Assembly: GCA_024207135.1 (NCBI GenBank)
Contig: CP042428.1
Span: 1,116,001 to 1,180,000, forward strand
Source of the DNA: Arthrobacter sp. C2
Lineage (GTDB): Bacteria > Actinomycetota > Actinomycetes > Actinomycetales > Micrococcaceae
Direction: 5' to 3'
DNA: 64,000 bases
In this document: one piece after another, positions 44,884 to 54,263 of the stretch
Numbering within the stretch: position 1 is the first letter of the stretch
How the letters are laid out: every line of letters starts with the position of its first letter
The notes under the pieces: model-generated
Told to the model about the DNA's origin: nothing
Databases searched by the model: none
The model's input: the letters and a program-made list of their open reading frames with translations, nothing else
Translations under genes and position numbers: made by a program

Positions 44884-46486
44884 AACTTGACTTCACGGGA
44901 AAATATGTCTCCAAAAAATTTCTGATCACAATTTTGGTCACTAAGCGTTCCTTTGCTGTTTCCTTGCTAGAGCCATCATTGATACAAAAGGTGTCAAAAC
45001 AACGAGATTTCAAAATCTTCAGCATACGTTCACGGCCCTGATTCGTGGCTGGGTCGACATATTCGTAGCGAATTGAGGAAACTACACCAACTCCCCGAAT
45101 TAGGGCATAGTTTAGATAAAGTGATCCCGCCATCGCGACATCTAGAATGGATCTGAATTGAGATTCTCTGGTCAATTCTATCGAAGCGCCGAAACTTCTT
45201 TCTAGTTCCATCATTAATGAGCGCCGAAGGGAAGCTCCCGTGTGGTAAAATTTTTGGGTATGAGAAATTCCAAATTTTTGAAGCAATAGGTCTCGAGCAT
45301 TTCGAGAAGCCGTAGTCGAAGCAATTTCTCCTGGTCTATTATCGAAATAATCTACGAGGGCTTTCGAAGGAAATATCTTACTCAACCCATTGGTGTGAAA
45401 AAACATATTTTGGCTAATTGGTCTGGCGATAAACATGTCATCATTGAAATAGATGAAGTGTTCGCTCAAGCCATCTATACGATGTAAACAAGTTTCAATA
45501 GCGTGAGAATTAAAAGTTGGAAGACCCGCCTTACTCGGCCAGATATCCTCATGCGCGACTAATTTGATACGAGGATGGTTCAGATCTAACCATTTAGGGT
45601 AATGCCCAGACGTAACGATCCAAATACAATTAACCCAAGGAGCATATTGTTCGATTCCCCGTAATGCATAACGCAGTTCGTCGTGGCTCTCAAACCTCGA
45701 GGCACCTCTGGCGCGCTCAGTCTCAAAAGATGAATCATGTTCCCCTAAAGCTCTTGACCGTTCTTTGATCCAAGTAGGGTCGTCCCCGTCCACCCAGGTA
45801 AAAACTACGTCAATGGGGAATTTTACAGTGGACAAATGAGAAATCTCAGACCAGGCTACTGGAACTTTGTCAGAATCCAACCGTTCTATATCCTGCGAAC
45901 TTAGTGGGGTCGCATTTGGTCGCCAGACGGGACTAGAATACACATCTTTGTCATCGGAGGCCCAGAAGTACAAGTCGACTCCTTGTGCCTCCGAAGCGCG
46001 GAAACCGGAATCCTGACTCGCGAATACATATTCCCACATCCGCACTGCGTTTAATTCGTTTTCCTTTATCCGGTCGACCGACGAAACCGCCGGCGACATC
46101 ACATTTCGCGTGTTGATCTTGGAAAGATACCAGCCTACGAAAGACTTAGATTCTCGGAGAATTCGGAGAGCCCTTGCTCTTTCTTCCAATTTGATCGAAA
46201 TAACGAACGGCTCTGACGTATCTGTGGGAAGTACCCAGTATTGAAGCCGGTTGTCGTTGAAGAGTTCGCAAATTTGCCCAAAAGTATTCAAGCGCTGAGT
46301 GGGCAGTATCAAATCGAAATCTACGCGTGCCATGACTGGCAGTCCCGCGAGGATACGTGGACGCCTTTCCAGATATAGTGCTGGTTTCAGCACTAGCTGA
46401 GAAAAAACTGCCAGATAGCTTCGAATCTTGATCATTCGAATCAAAAATTTTCTAATTATGTTTCGCGCATCGCTTAGGATTTGCAA
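44873..46486 (-). CDS. Stealth-family sugar-phosphate transferase (B)
   Basis: 537 residues. CR1 is FPIDVVFTWVDGDDPTW near 224, CR2 includes DELRYALRGIEQYAPW, LPTFNSHAIET and FIYFNDDMFIARP, CR3 lies around FYHTGASLRRSL, and CR4 is TFCINDGSS near the end. The N-terminal ~215 residues are a separate domain of unknown function, longer than in protein A. The family transfers sugar-1-phosphate from UDP-sugars. It follows a 23-bp hairpin after Stealth C and overlaps the SGNH gene. AT-rich codon use matches the block. Confidence 0.9.
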   Translation of the reverse strand: MQILSDARNIIRKFLIRMIKIRSYLAVFSQLVLKPALYLERRPRILAGLPVMARVDFDLILPTQRLNTFGQICELFNDNRLQYWVLPTDTSEPFVISIKLEERARALRILRESKSFVGWYLSKINTRNVMSPAVSSVDRIKENELNAVRMWEYVFASQDSGFRASEAQGVDLYFWASDDKDVYSSPVWRPNATPLSSQDIERLDSDKVPVAWSEISHLSTVKFPIDVVFTWVDGDDPTWIKERSRALGEHDSSFETERARGASRFESHDELRYALRGIEQYAPWVNCIWIVTSGHYPKWLDLNHPRIKLVAHEDIWPSKAGLPTFNSHAIETCLHRIDGLSEHFIYFNDDMFIARPISQNMFFHTNGLSKIFPSKALVDYFDNRPGEIASTTASRNARDLLLQKFGISHTQKFYHTGASLRRSLMMELERSFGASIELTRESQFRSILDVAMAGSLYLNYALIRGVGVVSSIRYEYVDPATNQGRERMLKILKSRCFDTFCINDGSSKETAKERLVTKIVIRNFLETYFPVKSSFEK

Positions 46487-46535
46487 TTCATGGTCCTTCT
46501 ATAAGCGTAGGATTCAACTCTGAATTATATTTTGA

Positions 46536-46593
46536 ACGCAAATGGCTGGTCTTAACCAGATTAGTCTATTTGGTTAAGGCCAGCCATTTGCGT
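46536..46593 (-). terminator. Long hairpin between Stealth genes C and B
   Basis: Arms 46536-46558 and 46571-46593 are complementary over 23 bp with one wobble and a 12-nt loop. It lies 22 nt past the stop of Stealth C and 50 nt before the start of Stealth B, so it may limit read-through within the block. Confidence 0.8.
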
Positions 46594-46614
46594 GAATGTA
46601 TTGGCTAGTTCTAA

Positions 46615-48261
46615 TTAGTGGTGTTCAAATTGACTAGGATCAGGGAAATACCCATTGACAAACGCTAATGCAGATTTACCCCACGCTGGATTGTCAGCGC
46701 TGCCACGCCCATCGTTGACGCACACAGACAGGAATTTGGACAACTTCCCAGTATTTTTTTCTTGGAGCAGTGTGTTGAAAAGATGCACAAAATTGTGATT
46801 CTGCTGAATGAGCCTAGTGTTACCACCGTCTGGAACGGCCCGACCGGTTAGATACGCAAAATGGTGATACAAAAATCCTGTCACCGCTATATCCGTGCTA
46901 TGTCTAAATTTATTAGCTCGAGTTTCTAGGAATTCTGATTGGAATTTGTTTTCCATTTCAGAGAGAACGTTCTTGTTCATAGACTGCGGAGAGTGAGTAT
47001 GAAGCCTTACTGGGTGGGCCCCAAACTCTCGGACGAGCAAACTTGCTGAATTTCGCGCAGCATTTAGATAATCTGGTTCACCCACAGTTGTTGGACCGTT
47101 CACCATTCCATAATTTTCAAGACGTAAACGAGCGATTCCATTCGAATAGAAGAAATCAGACTTTCTCGCAGGTTTCATCAAGAAAAAATCGTCATTAGAA
47201 TAGACGAAATGGTCGCTTAGGTTCGGAATTTTGTGGAGAACTGTTTCAATTGCGTGTGAACTGAAGGTTGGCAGGAACTCGTCTTCAAAAACTTCAGAAT
47301 GATCTACCCAGTGAATTTTAGAGTTATTTAAATCTAACCACTCAGGTGCCTTGCAATTTGTCAAAACATGGATAGTGCGGACCCAGGGCGCATACTCTTC
47401 GAGCGAACGAAGGGCATACTTTAGATCATCCCGAGTTTCGAATCTAGACTTATCGACGGCATCAGTGTCAACGTCCGGAGCCCATTGGTTGAACAGTTCC
47501 TTCCAATCTGGATCGTCGCCATTTACCCACGAGAATACCCAGTCGATATCAAAGTCGACTTCATCCGCAACACGAGCCGGCAACAGAGAATTCAGATCCG
47601 TGGCTATATTCTGTATTCCATCGACCTCAGCCAACTTTGACAGTTGGTTATCTAGAGTTCCCTTCCATATCCGGGACAATGTTGCATTGTTCTGTGGACT
47701 TGAAAGGTGGCCTTCTGGAGTTTTCGACCAAGACTCAACGCTTATTTTCAAGTCTTTTGAACTACTTCGCTGGTCAACGAGGCGTAAGTTCAGACGACGA
47801 TGTAGTCTCAGAAGCTCGTGGCATTTCCTGACGTTTGCAGCGATTCGCTCTCCTGTCCTCAGGTTAACAACTTGGACCTCGAAACCATTCTCATAGGCTG
47901 TCGCCAATACGGAGTTGAGCAAGGAATGTGAATCCTTGCTGGGGGAAATAACCCGAAGGACGCCAGTTGATTGATCATCCAAATACCAATAAGTCGTATA
48001 ATTCTCGATACCGGAAAGCAGTTCTGGATAACCGAATGATTCAACTCGAGGGGAAAAAGCTTCAGGAGTGGGAACCCGCCGAGGTAATGATACGTACTCA
48101 GTTTTGATAGGCGGACTTGCTTTTTTGACAGCGGTCTTTTTTGAAGAAGAAGGCTTCGCATAGGCGACTGGGGCAAAATCGGCAGGGCTCAGTCGCCTGG
48201 CCAGCGCTCGGCTATACCTTGAGTAGGTGATCGGGAAAATTTTTGGCATTTTAGTTTCCAT
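46615..48261 (-). CDS. Stealth-family sugar-phosphate transferase (C), variant motifs
   Basis: 548 residues. CR1 is FDIDWVFSWVNGDDPDW near 238, where the usual WVDG Asp is Asn. CR2 has DDLKYALRSLEEYAPW, LPTFSSHAIET and HFVYSNDDFF, the last with Ser in place of the usual Phe. CR4 is SVCVNDGRG near residue 515. The N-terminal ~230 residues begin with a basic Lys-rich segment (SSSKKTAVKKASPP). Its start overlaps the wecB stop by 11 bases. Catalytic residues (NDD) are retained, so it is probably active, perhaps with another donor or acceptor than A and B. Confidence 0.88.
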   Translation of the reverse strand: METKMPKIFPITYSRYSRALARRLSPADFAPVAYAKPSSSKKTAVKKASPPIKTEYVSLPRRVPTPEAFSPRVESFGYPELLSGIENYTTYWYLDDQSTGVLRVISPSKDSHSLLNSVLATAYENGFEVQVVNLRTGERIAANVRKCHELLRLHRRLNLRLVDQRSSSKDLKISVESWSKTPEGHLSSPQNNATLSRIWKGTLDNQLSKLAEVDGIQNIATDLNSLLPARVADEVDFDIDWVFSWVNGDDPDWKELFNQWAPDVDTDAVDKSRFETRDDLKYALRSLEEYAPWVRTIHVLTNCKAPEWLDLNNSKIHWVDHSEVFEDEFLPTFSSHAIETVLHKIPNLSDHFVYSNDDFFLMKPARKSDFFYSNGIARLRLENYGMVNGPTTVGEPDYLNAARNSASLLVREFGAHPVRLHTHSPQSMNKNVLSEMENKFQSEFLETRANKFRHSTDIAVTGFLYHHFAYLTGRAVPDGGNTRLIQQNHNFVHLFNTLLQEKNTGKLSKFLSVCVNDGRGSADNPAWGKSALAFVNGYFPDPSQFEHH

Positions 48262-49387
48262 GCGAGTGGTCGTTGAGAGCCCGAATGATCTGACGAGCTG
48301 CAGTGCCGTCTCCGTAAGGATTCAGGATGCCGTCGATAGGGCTCCGCTTGGTAGTTTTCTTCAATATCTTGTTGGCTTGTTCCACGATCTCGTCTTCATC
48401 CGTTCCAACTAAGACTGCGACGCCGGCTTCAATACCCTCTGGACGTTCCGTGGATTGTCGGGTAACGAGAACATGGGTTCCAAACGATGGTGCTTCTTCT
48501 TGAACTCCCCCAGAATCAGTAATAATGAGACTTGCTGTAGCCAACATGTAAACGAAGTCTTGATAGTCAAGCGGAGCAATCAAATGTACATTCGCGGACT
48601 CTGACAATATTTCCTCAGCTGGCCTGCGCGCATTCGGATTCAGGTGCATTGGGAAAATAAATTGCTTCAAAGGATATTCAACGGCGAGCCTTTTGACGGC
48701 GTTGTACACATTTCTCATGCCATCGCCGAAATTCTCTCGTCGGTGGTTTGTGACCAACACGATTTCTTCATCAACTTCAATGTATGGATGACGAGTGGCG
48801 AATTCTTCTTTAAATGTTGGCGAGGTGTCCAACTTATTCTTGACCCACAACAGGGAGTCTACAACTGTGTTTCCAGTCACAAAGATCGTATTCTGATCTA
48901 TGTTTTCCTTAAGCAGGTTTTCTGCGGAACGGCTGGTGGGCGCGAAGTGAAATTTTGTTAGTCTCCCAATGAGGCGGCGATTACCTTCTTCGGGCCACGG
49001 TGATTTGATCGAATCGGTGCGAAGTCCGGCTTCGACGTGCCCAACAGGAACTTGATTATAGTAGGCGGCTAACGCGCCTATAAAGGATGTTGAGGTGTCC
49101 CCGTGAACTAGGATCAGGTCTGGATTTTCTGATTTGATAACGTCAGAAAGGGACGACAATGCTGTGGAAGCAAACTCAGCAAGGCTTTGGTTTGGCTTCA
49201 TTAGGCTCAGATCAATGTCGGGTTCTATCTCCAGCATCTCTAATGCCTGGTGAAGAAGCTCGCGGTGCTGCCCAGTCACGACAACGACGGGCCGATACGT
49301 CGAGTCTTCGCTAAGAAGCTCCCGAACTACCGGGGCCATCTTGATTGCCTCAGGTCGTGTTCCGAACACTACCATTGCTTTCTTCAT
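48251..49387 (-). CDS. wecB: UDP-N-acetylglucosamine 2-epimerase (non-hydrolysing)
   Basis: 378 residues. VVFGTRPEAIKMAPVV near 7-22 is the hallmark N-terminus; GHVEAGLRT, NHRREN and TDSGGVQEEAP with the active-site Glu follow as in the family. It interconverts UDP-GlcNAc and UDP-ManNAc. AAAGGA lies six bases before the ATG. It heads the leftward operon wecB, Stealth C, Stealth B, SGNH, hydrolase, and so probably supplies UDP-ManNAc for a ManNAc-1-phosphate polymer, as in meningococcal group A capsule (inference). Confidence 0.94.
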   Translation of the reverse strand: MKKAMVVFGTRPEAIKMAPVVRELLSEDSTYRPVVVVTGQHRELLHQALEMLEIEPDIDLSLMKPNQSLAEFASTALSSLSDVIKSENPDLILVHGDTSTSFIGALAAYYNQVPVGHVEAGLRTDSIKSPWPEEGNRRLIGRLTKFHFAPTSRSAENLLKENIDQNTIFVTGNTVVDSLLWVKNKLDTSPTFKEEFATRHPYIEVDEEIVLVTNHRRENFGDGMRNVYNAVKRLAVEYPLKQFIFPMHLNPNARRPAEEILSESANVHLIAPLDYQDFVYMLATASLIITDSGGVQEEAPSFGTHVLVTRQSTERPEGIEAGVAVLVGTDEDEIVEQANKILKKTTKRSPIDGILNPYGDGTAARQIIRALNDHSHGN

Positions 49388-49701
49388 CTTGATTCCTTTG
49401 GTGAGGGCAAACGTGCCAATAAGATACTTAGTCTCGATTCCGCTTTGTGGAATTGTGCGCGGTCCGGAGCTATCCTCGAGTGCTGAGCGTGACCATTTTA
49501 GGCTTCCTCCATCGATTGTACAGCGACTTACAATTCGTATGAAACGGGTGTCGCATCGATCTTGGAGTTGTACCCCGGCTACAACAGTCCGGCTGTGGAG
49601 TCGTCTCCATATATTGAGAATTTTTGTGCATTAAATTGGCCAAATATTGCACAAAAGGCAAATCGTAGTTCGAGATCTTAGAAAGATCTTACTTAATTGC
49701 G
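49388..49701. other. 314-nt promoter region of the Stealth operon
   Basis: AT-rich with no convincing ORF. It must contain the promoter of wecB and the metG transcript end. No clear hairpin or operator was recognised. Confidence 0.5.
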
Positions 49702-51252
49702 TTAATCTGTCGTTTCGTACTTTGGAAATATTGGTGTTGGTGGCAATAGCTTCGTTCCCGCGACGAGCCTTGTTTCGAACGACACAAATTCTCGCTGTGA
49801 ACCATCCTTCTGCCCTAGAACTGCGAGTAATGCCGATGCGGCCGTCGGGATGACTGGCTGCACCAGCAACGCGACCAGTCTCAGCACCTCAAGTGTCACG
49901 TAGAGGACAGTTTCCATGCGTGCTATATCCGTTTTTCGGAGTACCCACGGTTCTTGCTCTGCAAAGTAGGCGTTGGTATCTCCTAAGACAGTCCAGATAG
50001 CTTCAAGTGCCTTGCTGAACTCCTGACGAGCGAACGAGTCTCGACAAATCTCCAGTAGCCTGTCTGCCTCAACGAGGATCTTCTGGTCTGCATCCGTGAA
50101 TTTTCCTGGGGTGGGAACCACCCCTCCGCAATTCTTCGCCACCATAGAAAGGGAACGCTGGGCAAGGTTGCCGAGGTTGTTGGCTAGGTCCGAATTCATT
50201 CGGCCAACAATCGTGTCGTGGCTGTAACTGCCATCGGCGCCGAAGGGAACCTCGCGCAGGAAGAAGTAACGGACTTGATCCAATCCGTACTGAGAGATGA
50301 AGTCTGCAGGGGCGACTACGTTGCCCAAGGACTTCGACATTTTTACGCCGTTGTTGTGGAGAAAACCATGGATCATCACTCGCTTGGGCAATGGCAACTT
50401 CGCCGACATCAGAAACGCTGGCCAATAGATGGCGTGGAAGCGGGAGATGTCCTTGCCAATCACATGGACATCAGCCGGCCAATACTTCTTGAACGATTCG
50501 GATTCAGTGTCGGGGAATCCGGTGCCGGTCAGGTAGTTCGTCAACGCATCAACCCACACATACATGACGTGGTCCTTGCTGCCTGGAACTGGGACACCCC
50601 AATCGAATGTGGTGCGTGAGATCGACAGATCATCTAAGCCGCGTTCAACGAAGCGGATGACCTCGTTGAAGCGCGACTGCGGAGCGCCGAAGTCCGGCTG
50701 CGACTTGTAAAGTTCTAACAGCTTGTTCTGGTACGCAGAGAGGCGGAAGAAGTAGGATTCCTCTTCTGTCCAAAGGACCTCAGTATCGGTTTCCTTGGAG
50801 TAACGGACTCCGTCCTCACGGACCTCAGTATCTTCCTCGGCGTGGAAGGCTTCGTCACGCACAGAGTACCAACCCGCGTACTTATCCAGGTAGATATCGC
50901 CATTGGCTTCCATGCGCTTCCAGATAGCCTGCGCAGCTGCATAGTGGTCCGAATCCGTGGTGCGAATGAATCTGTCGTAGCTGATGCCCAGCTCGTCATT
51001 CATCGCCTGGAAGGCGTCTGAGTTGCGCTGCGCCAGTTCTCGAGGGGTGATCCCCTCGCGTTCTGCGGTCTGCAGCATCTTCTGCCCATGCTCGTCCGTG
51101 CCTGTCATGAAGAACACGTCATAGCCGTCAAGGCGCTTGAAACGTGCCATGGCGTCGGTGGCAATTACCTCGTAGGCATGCCCGATGTGGGGCACGCCGT
51201 TCGGGTAGGAGATGGCGGTGGTGATGAAAAACGGGGTCTGCTCAGAAGTCAC
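49702..51252 (-). CDS. metG: Methionyl-tRNA synthetase
   Basis: 516 residues. [12 protein letters not shown] near 18-29 has the HIGH motif and [11 protein letters not shown] near 303-313 the KMSKS motif. TGTDEHGQK and the WYSVRDEAF region fit MetRS. It ends after the anticodon-binding helices and lacks the C-terminal EMAP-like tRNA-binding domain, as in the short actinobacterial form. It is upstream of the Stealth block on the same strand but has normal GC, so it marks the right-hand edge of the unusual region. Confidence 0.97.
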   Translation of the reverse strand: MTSEQTPFFITTAISYPNGVPHIGHAYEVIATDAMARFKRLDGYDVFFMTGTDEHGQKMLQTAEREGITPRELAQRNSDAFQAMNDELGISYDRFIRTTDSDHYAAAQAIWKRMEANGDIYLDKYAGWYSVRDEAFHAEEDTEVREDGVRYSKETDTEVLWTEEESYFFRLSAYQNKLLELYKSQPDFGAPQSRFNEVIRFVERGLDDLSISRTTFDWGVPVPGSKDHVMYVWVDALTNYLTGTGFPDTESESFKKYWPADVHVIGKDISRFHAIYWPAFLMSAKLPLPKRVMIHGFLHNNGVKMSKSLGNVVAPADFISQYGLDQVRYFFLREVPFGADGSYSHDTIVGRMNSDLANNLGNLAQRSLSMVAKNCGGVVPTPGKFTDADQKILVEADRLLEICRDSFARQEFSKALEAIWTVLGDTNAYFAEQEPWVLRKTDIARMETVLYVTLEVLRLVALLVQPVIPTAASALLAVLGQKDGSQREFVSFETRLVAGTKLLPPTPIFPKYETTD

Positions 51253-51299
51253 CCTAAAAATCTACCGTAGTTTGGCTTCAAACCGCCCATCGAAGACCC

Positions 51300-52358
51300 C
51301 TATGTGAGCTGGTCGAGCTGTTGCCAGAAGGCTATGCGCAGGGCTCGGCGGATATCTTGCAGGTCGGTCTTCCACTCCCCGATACGTTGCGCGCAGTCCT
51401 TGAGCAGCACCCTGTCGATCTCTGCCGGTAACAGGGGACGGTCAGAGAGCAGGTCTTTCAGTTCGGCAAGGTTGGTACTTGCATGCCAGTTCTTGGCAAC
51501 GCTGCTGCCAACTTCGGCAGCGACATCCATGGCGCTTGAGTCGACAGCGCCTGCTGCTCCGGTAAACCCAGAGGTCTGTTGCGTTGAGCTGTAGACAAGC
51601 TGGTAATCAGCAGGTGCTGTTGACGCCGGTGCTTTTACAGGGGTTTGGAGTTTCGGACGCTGGTTCAACAGTGCGGGTGTGGGTGGTTTTGGCGCTCCTG
51701 GCTTGGGACGCATTGGCAGCGATTCAGTGCCCGTCTCCACTACTTTGATAGTCTCTGGTGCGTTGGCTATGTTGGCCGTCTGGGTGGCATGTTCCGGATC
51801 CCACGACACTGCCTTCACGAACGCTGTCTCGATGAGTTGCTCGGGCAATGTAATGATGCTGTCTACCCGCAAGGCGAGATGTTCGGCCACTGAGGCAACG
51901 CCCAGCCGATGGTCAGCCTTCTCCACTCCAATAAGTACGACCTTCATGCCCAAGTCTTGTGCTTCTTCGACTGCCTCAGCCAGATCATCATCGCCAGACA
52001 CCAAGAAGGCAACGGACGCTGCGCGGTTACGGGCAATACCGACCAAGTCAAGGCCCAACTTGAGGTCAACACCTTTTTGCTCGCCATTAAACGAAATACG
52101 CCCCAACCGAACCTTTACTCCGGGTATCAGGCCTATGCGCTTGTGCTGATCGGTAAAGATTGCATCCTTCGCAGCGTCATACCAATAGATTCGTAGGTTC
52201 TCCAGACCACTAAATTCCTTGGCTGTTTTGAGGATTCCCTCGATCAGCGCTTCAAAGTTAACCGTAAAGGCTGCACGTAATGTTGTTCCAGAGGCACGGT
52301 GTCCCCCGATAGCTAGTAAGAAGCTGGCATCCACGAAAATGGCACTTTGAGACGTCAT
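51300..52358 (-). CDS. NYN-domain (LabA/PIN-like) putative ribonuclease
   Basis: 352 residues. The N-terminal ~175 residues are a NYN domain: IFVDASFL with Asp10, KGVDLKLGLDLV near 96-107 and FLVSGDDDLAEAV near 120-132 give the acidic metal-binding cluster. A Pro-rich linker follows (GAPKPPTPALLNQRP), then a C-terminal helical region of ~75 residues (ELKDLLSDRPLLPAEID) not assigned to a family. NYN proteins are thought to be RNases or RNA-processing factors; the target is unknown. It is 47 nt upstream of metG on the same strand. Confidence 0.82.
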   Translation of the reverse strand: MTSQSAIFVDASFLLAIGGHRASGTTLRAAFTVNFEALIEGILKTAKEFSGLENLRIYWYDAAKDAIFTDQHKRIGLIPGVKVRLGRISFNGEQKGVDLKLGLDLVGIARNRAASVAFLVSGDDDLAEAVEEAQDLGMKVVLIGVEKADHRLGVASVAEHLALRVDSIITLPEQLIETAFVKAVSWDPEHATQTANIANAPETIKVVETGTESLPMRPKPGAPKPPTPALLNQRPKLQTPVKAPASTAPADYQLVYSSTQQTSGFTGAAGAVDSSAMDVAAEVGSSVAKNWHASTNLAELKDLLSDRPLLPAEIDRVLLKDCAQRIGEWKTDLQDIRRALRIAFWQQLDQLT

Positions 52359-52667
52359 CCTTCAATCCTATGCTGTGCGAAGGATCTGCTTGAGAAACGC
52401 GCAGGCCACCTGAGAATTTGCTAGTGACTTCCCAGAAAACATCCTTATGAACCACTTCGCACACAAGCGCATGAACCAACTGCCTGAACGTGTACGAGTT
52501 CAACCCATCAGTTGACGTTCATGATTCGTGCTCTCGGTCGTCCGTGACCGGGCCGAAACCCAAGCAACAAAAATGCCCCGCATGCCCACCGGCAGTCATT
52601 CCCGAACAATTCCAGGAAGACTGCCGACGGCGTGCGAGGCGCTCTACTTGTTTGTCCCTGGTCGAGA
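52359..52667. other. 309-nt gap between the NYN gene and serA
   Basis: No gene is seen. An 8-bp CGGCAGTC/GACTGCCG repeat with a later TTTTTG on the minus strand, at about 52570-52632, may help terminate serA transcription, but the loop is long. Confidence 0.45.
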
Positions 52668-54263
52668 TTAGTCCTCGAGGTTGATCTCGCGGGCCACAGT
52701 GGCGCCAATGGCCGCACGGACAATGTCCAGCACACCGGATGGCAGCGAGGAATCGATGGCCAAGACCGCAACGGCCTCGCCGCGCTCTTCCTTGCGGGCA
52801 ACCTGCATGCCAGCAATGTTCACGCCCTGCTCACCCAGGACGTTGCCCAAGGTACCAATGACACCCGGGCGGTCTGCATAGCGCAGCACGATCATGTGGT
52901 CGGTGATCGGGATTTCGATTTCGTAGCCGTTGATGCCAACGAGCTTCTCGATCTGCTTCGGTCCGGTGAGGGTACCAGCGACCGAAAGCTGAGTGCCTTC
53001 GGTGGAAGCGCCCTTGACAGTGAGCAGGTTGCGGTATTCAGGCGAATCCGGGGTGGTCACCAATCGGGTGGCCACGCCGCGCTGTTCCGCCAGCACCGGG
53101 GCGTTTACGTAGGAGACCTGGTCGGAGACAACATCCATGAAGACACCCTTGAGTGCCGAAAGTTCCAGTGCCTTTACATCCAGGGAGGCGATCTCGCCGG
53201 CAACGACAACGTCGATGCTGGTCAGGGACCCAACGGTCAGCGCATTGAAGATGCGACCCAGCTTCTCGATCAGCGGGATACCCGGGCGAACGTTTTCATC
53301 AATGACACCACCGGCAACGTTGACCGCGTCCGGAACCAGCTCGCCGGCCAGGGCCAGGCGAACGGACTTGGCCACGGAGACGCCCGCCTTCTCTTGGGCT
53401 TCATCGGTCGAAGCACCCAGGTGCGGGGTGACCGTGACATTCTCGAATTCAAAGAACGGAAGATCCGTGCTGGGCTCCTGGACGAAGACGTCAATGCCGG
53501 CTCCGGCAATTTCCTCGTTCTTCAACGCCGTGTAGAGCGCTTCCTGATCAACGAGGCCACCGCGGGCCACATTGATCACATAAGCGGAGTTCTTCATCTT
53601 GGCAAAAGCATCCTTGCCAAGCATGCCAATAGTTTCCGGGGTCTTGGGCATGTGGATGGTGACGAAGTCGGACTGGGCCAGAAGTTCATCCAGCTCCACC
53701 AGGGTGACGCCGAGCTGCTGGGCGCGTGCCGGGGTGATGTAGGGATCGTAGGCAAGGATTTCCATGCCAAAGCCCTGTAGGCGTGCGGCCACCAAGGCGC
53801 CAATGCGGCCCAGGCCAATGATGCCGGCCTTCTTCTCAAAAAGCTCGACGCCAGTGTAGGAGCTGCGCTTCCAGGCACCGGCCTTCAGTGAGGCGTTGGC
53901 CGCCGGAATGCGGCGGGCCAGGGACACGATGTGCCCCACGGTCAGCTCCGCGGCGGAAATGATGTTGGAGGTCGGAGCGTTCACGACCATGACACCGGCC
54001 TGGGTGGCGGCCTTGATGTCAACGTTGTCCAGGCCGACCCCGGCTCGTGCAATGATTTTCAGGTTCTTGGCTGCGGCAATAGCCTCTGCATCGACCTGGG
54101 TGGCGGAGCGCACGAGGATGGCATCCACGTCAGCAATCGCAGCCAACAGCCGGGAGCGGTCTGCACCGTCTGTCTGCCGAATCTCGAAATCGGGACCCAA
54201 GGCCGCAATGGTTGCGGGCGAGAGTTCTTCGGCCAAAAGGACGACTGGCTTGTTTACAGACAC
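52668..54263 (-). CDS. serA: D-3-phosphoglycerate dehydrogenase (long form with ACT domain)
   Basis: 531 residues. The NAD domain has GLGRIGALVAARLQG near 148-162, and PHLGASTDEAQEKAG carries the catalytic His. After ~320 come the allosteric-substrate-binding (ASB) domain and a C-terminal ACT domain (ITDHMIVLRYADRPGVIG). This is the type I SerA of Mycobacterium, controlled by serine through the ACT domain. It starts serine synthesis from 3-phosphoglycerate. The gene stands alone, with long non-coding stretches on both sides. Confidence 0.96.
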   Translation of the reverse strand: MSVNKPVVLLAEELSPATIAALGPDFEIRQTDGADRSRLLAAIADVDAILVRSATQVDAEAIAAAKNLKIIARAGVGLDNVDIKAATQAGVMVVNAPTSNIISAAELTVGHIVSLARRIPAANASLKAGAWKRSSYTGVELFEKKAGIIGLGRIGALVAARLQGFGMEILAYDPYITPARAQQLGVTLVELDELLAQSDFVTIHMPKTPETIGMLGKDAFAKMKNSAYVINVARGGLVDQEALYTALKNEEIAGAGIDVFVQEPSTDLPFFEFENVTVTPHLGASTDEAQEKAGVSVAKSVRLALAGELVPDAVNVAGGVIDENVRPGIPLIEKLGRIFNALTVGSLTSIDVVVAGEIASLDVKALELSALKGVFMDVVSDQVSYVNAPVLAEQRGVATRLVTTPDSPEYRNLLTVKGASTEGTQLSVAGTLTGPKQIEKLVGINGYEIEIPITDHMIVLRYADRPGVIGTLGNVLGEQGVNIAGMQVARKEERGEAVAVLAIDSSLPSGVLDIVRAAIGATVAREINLED

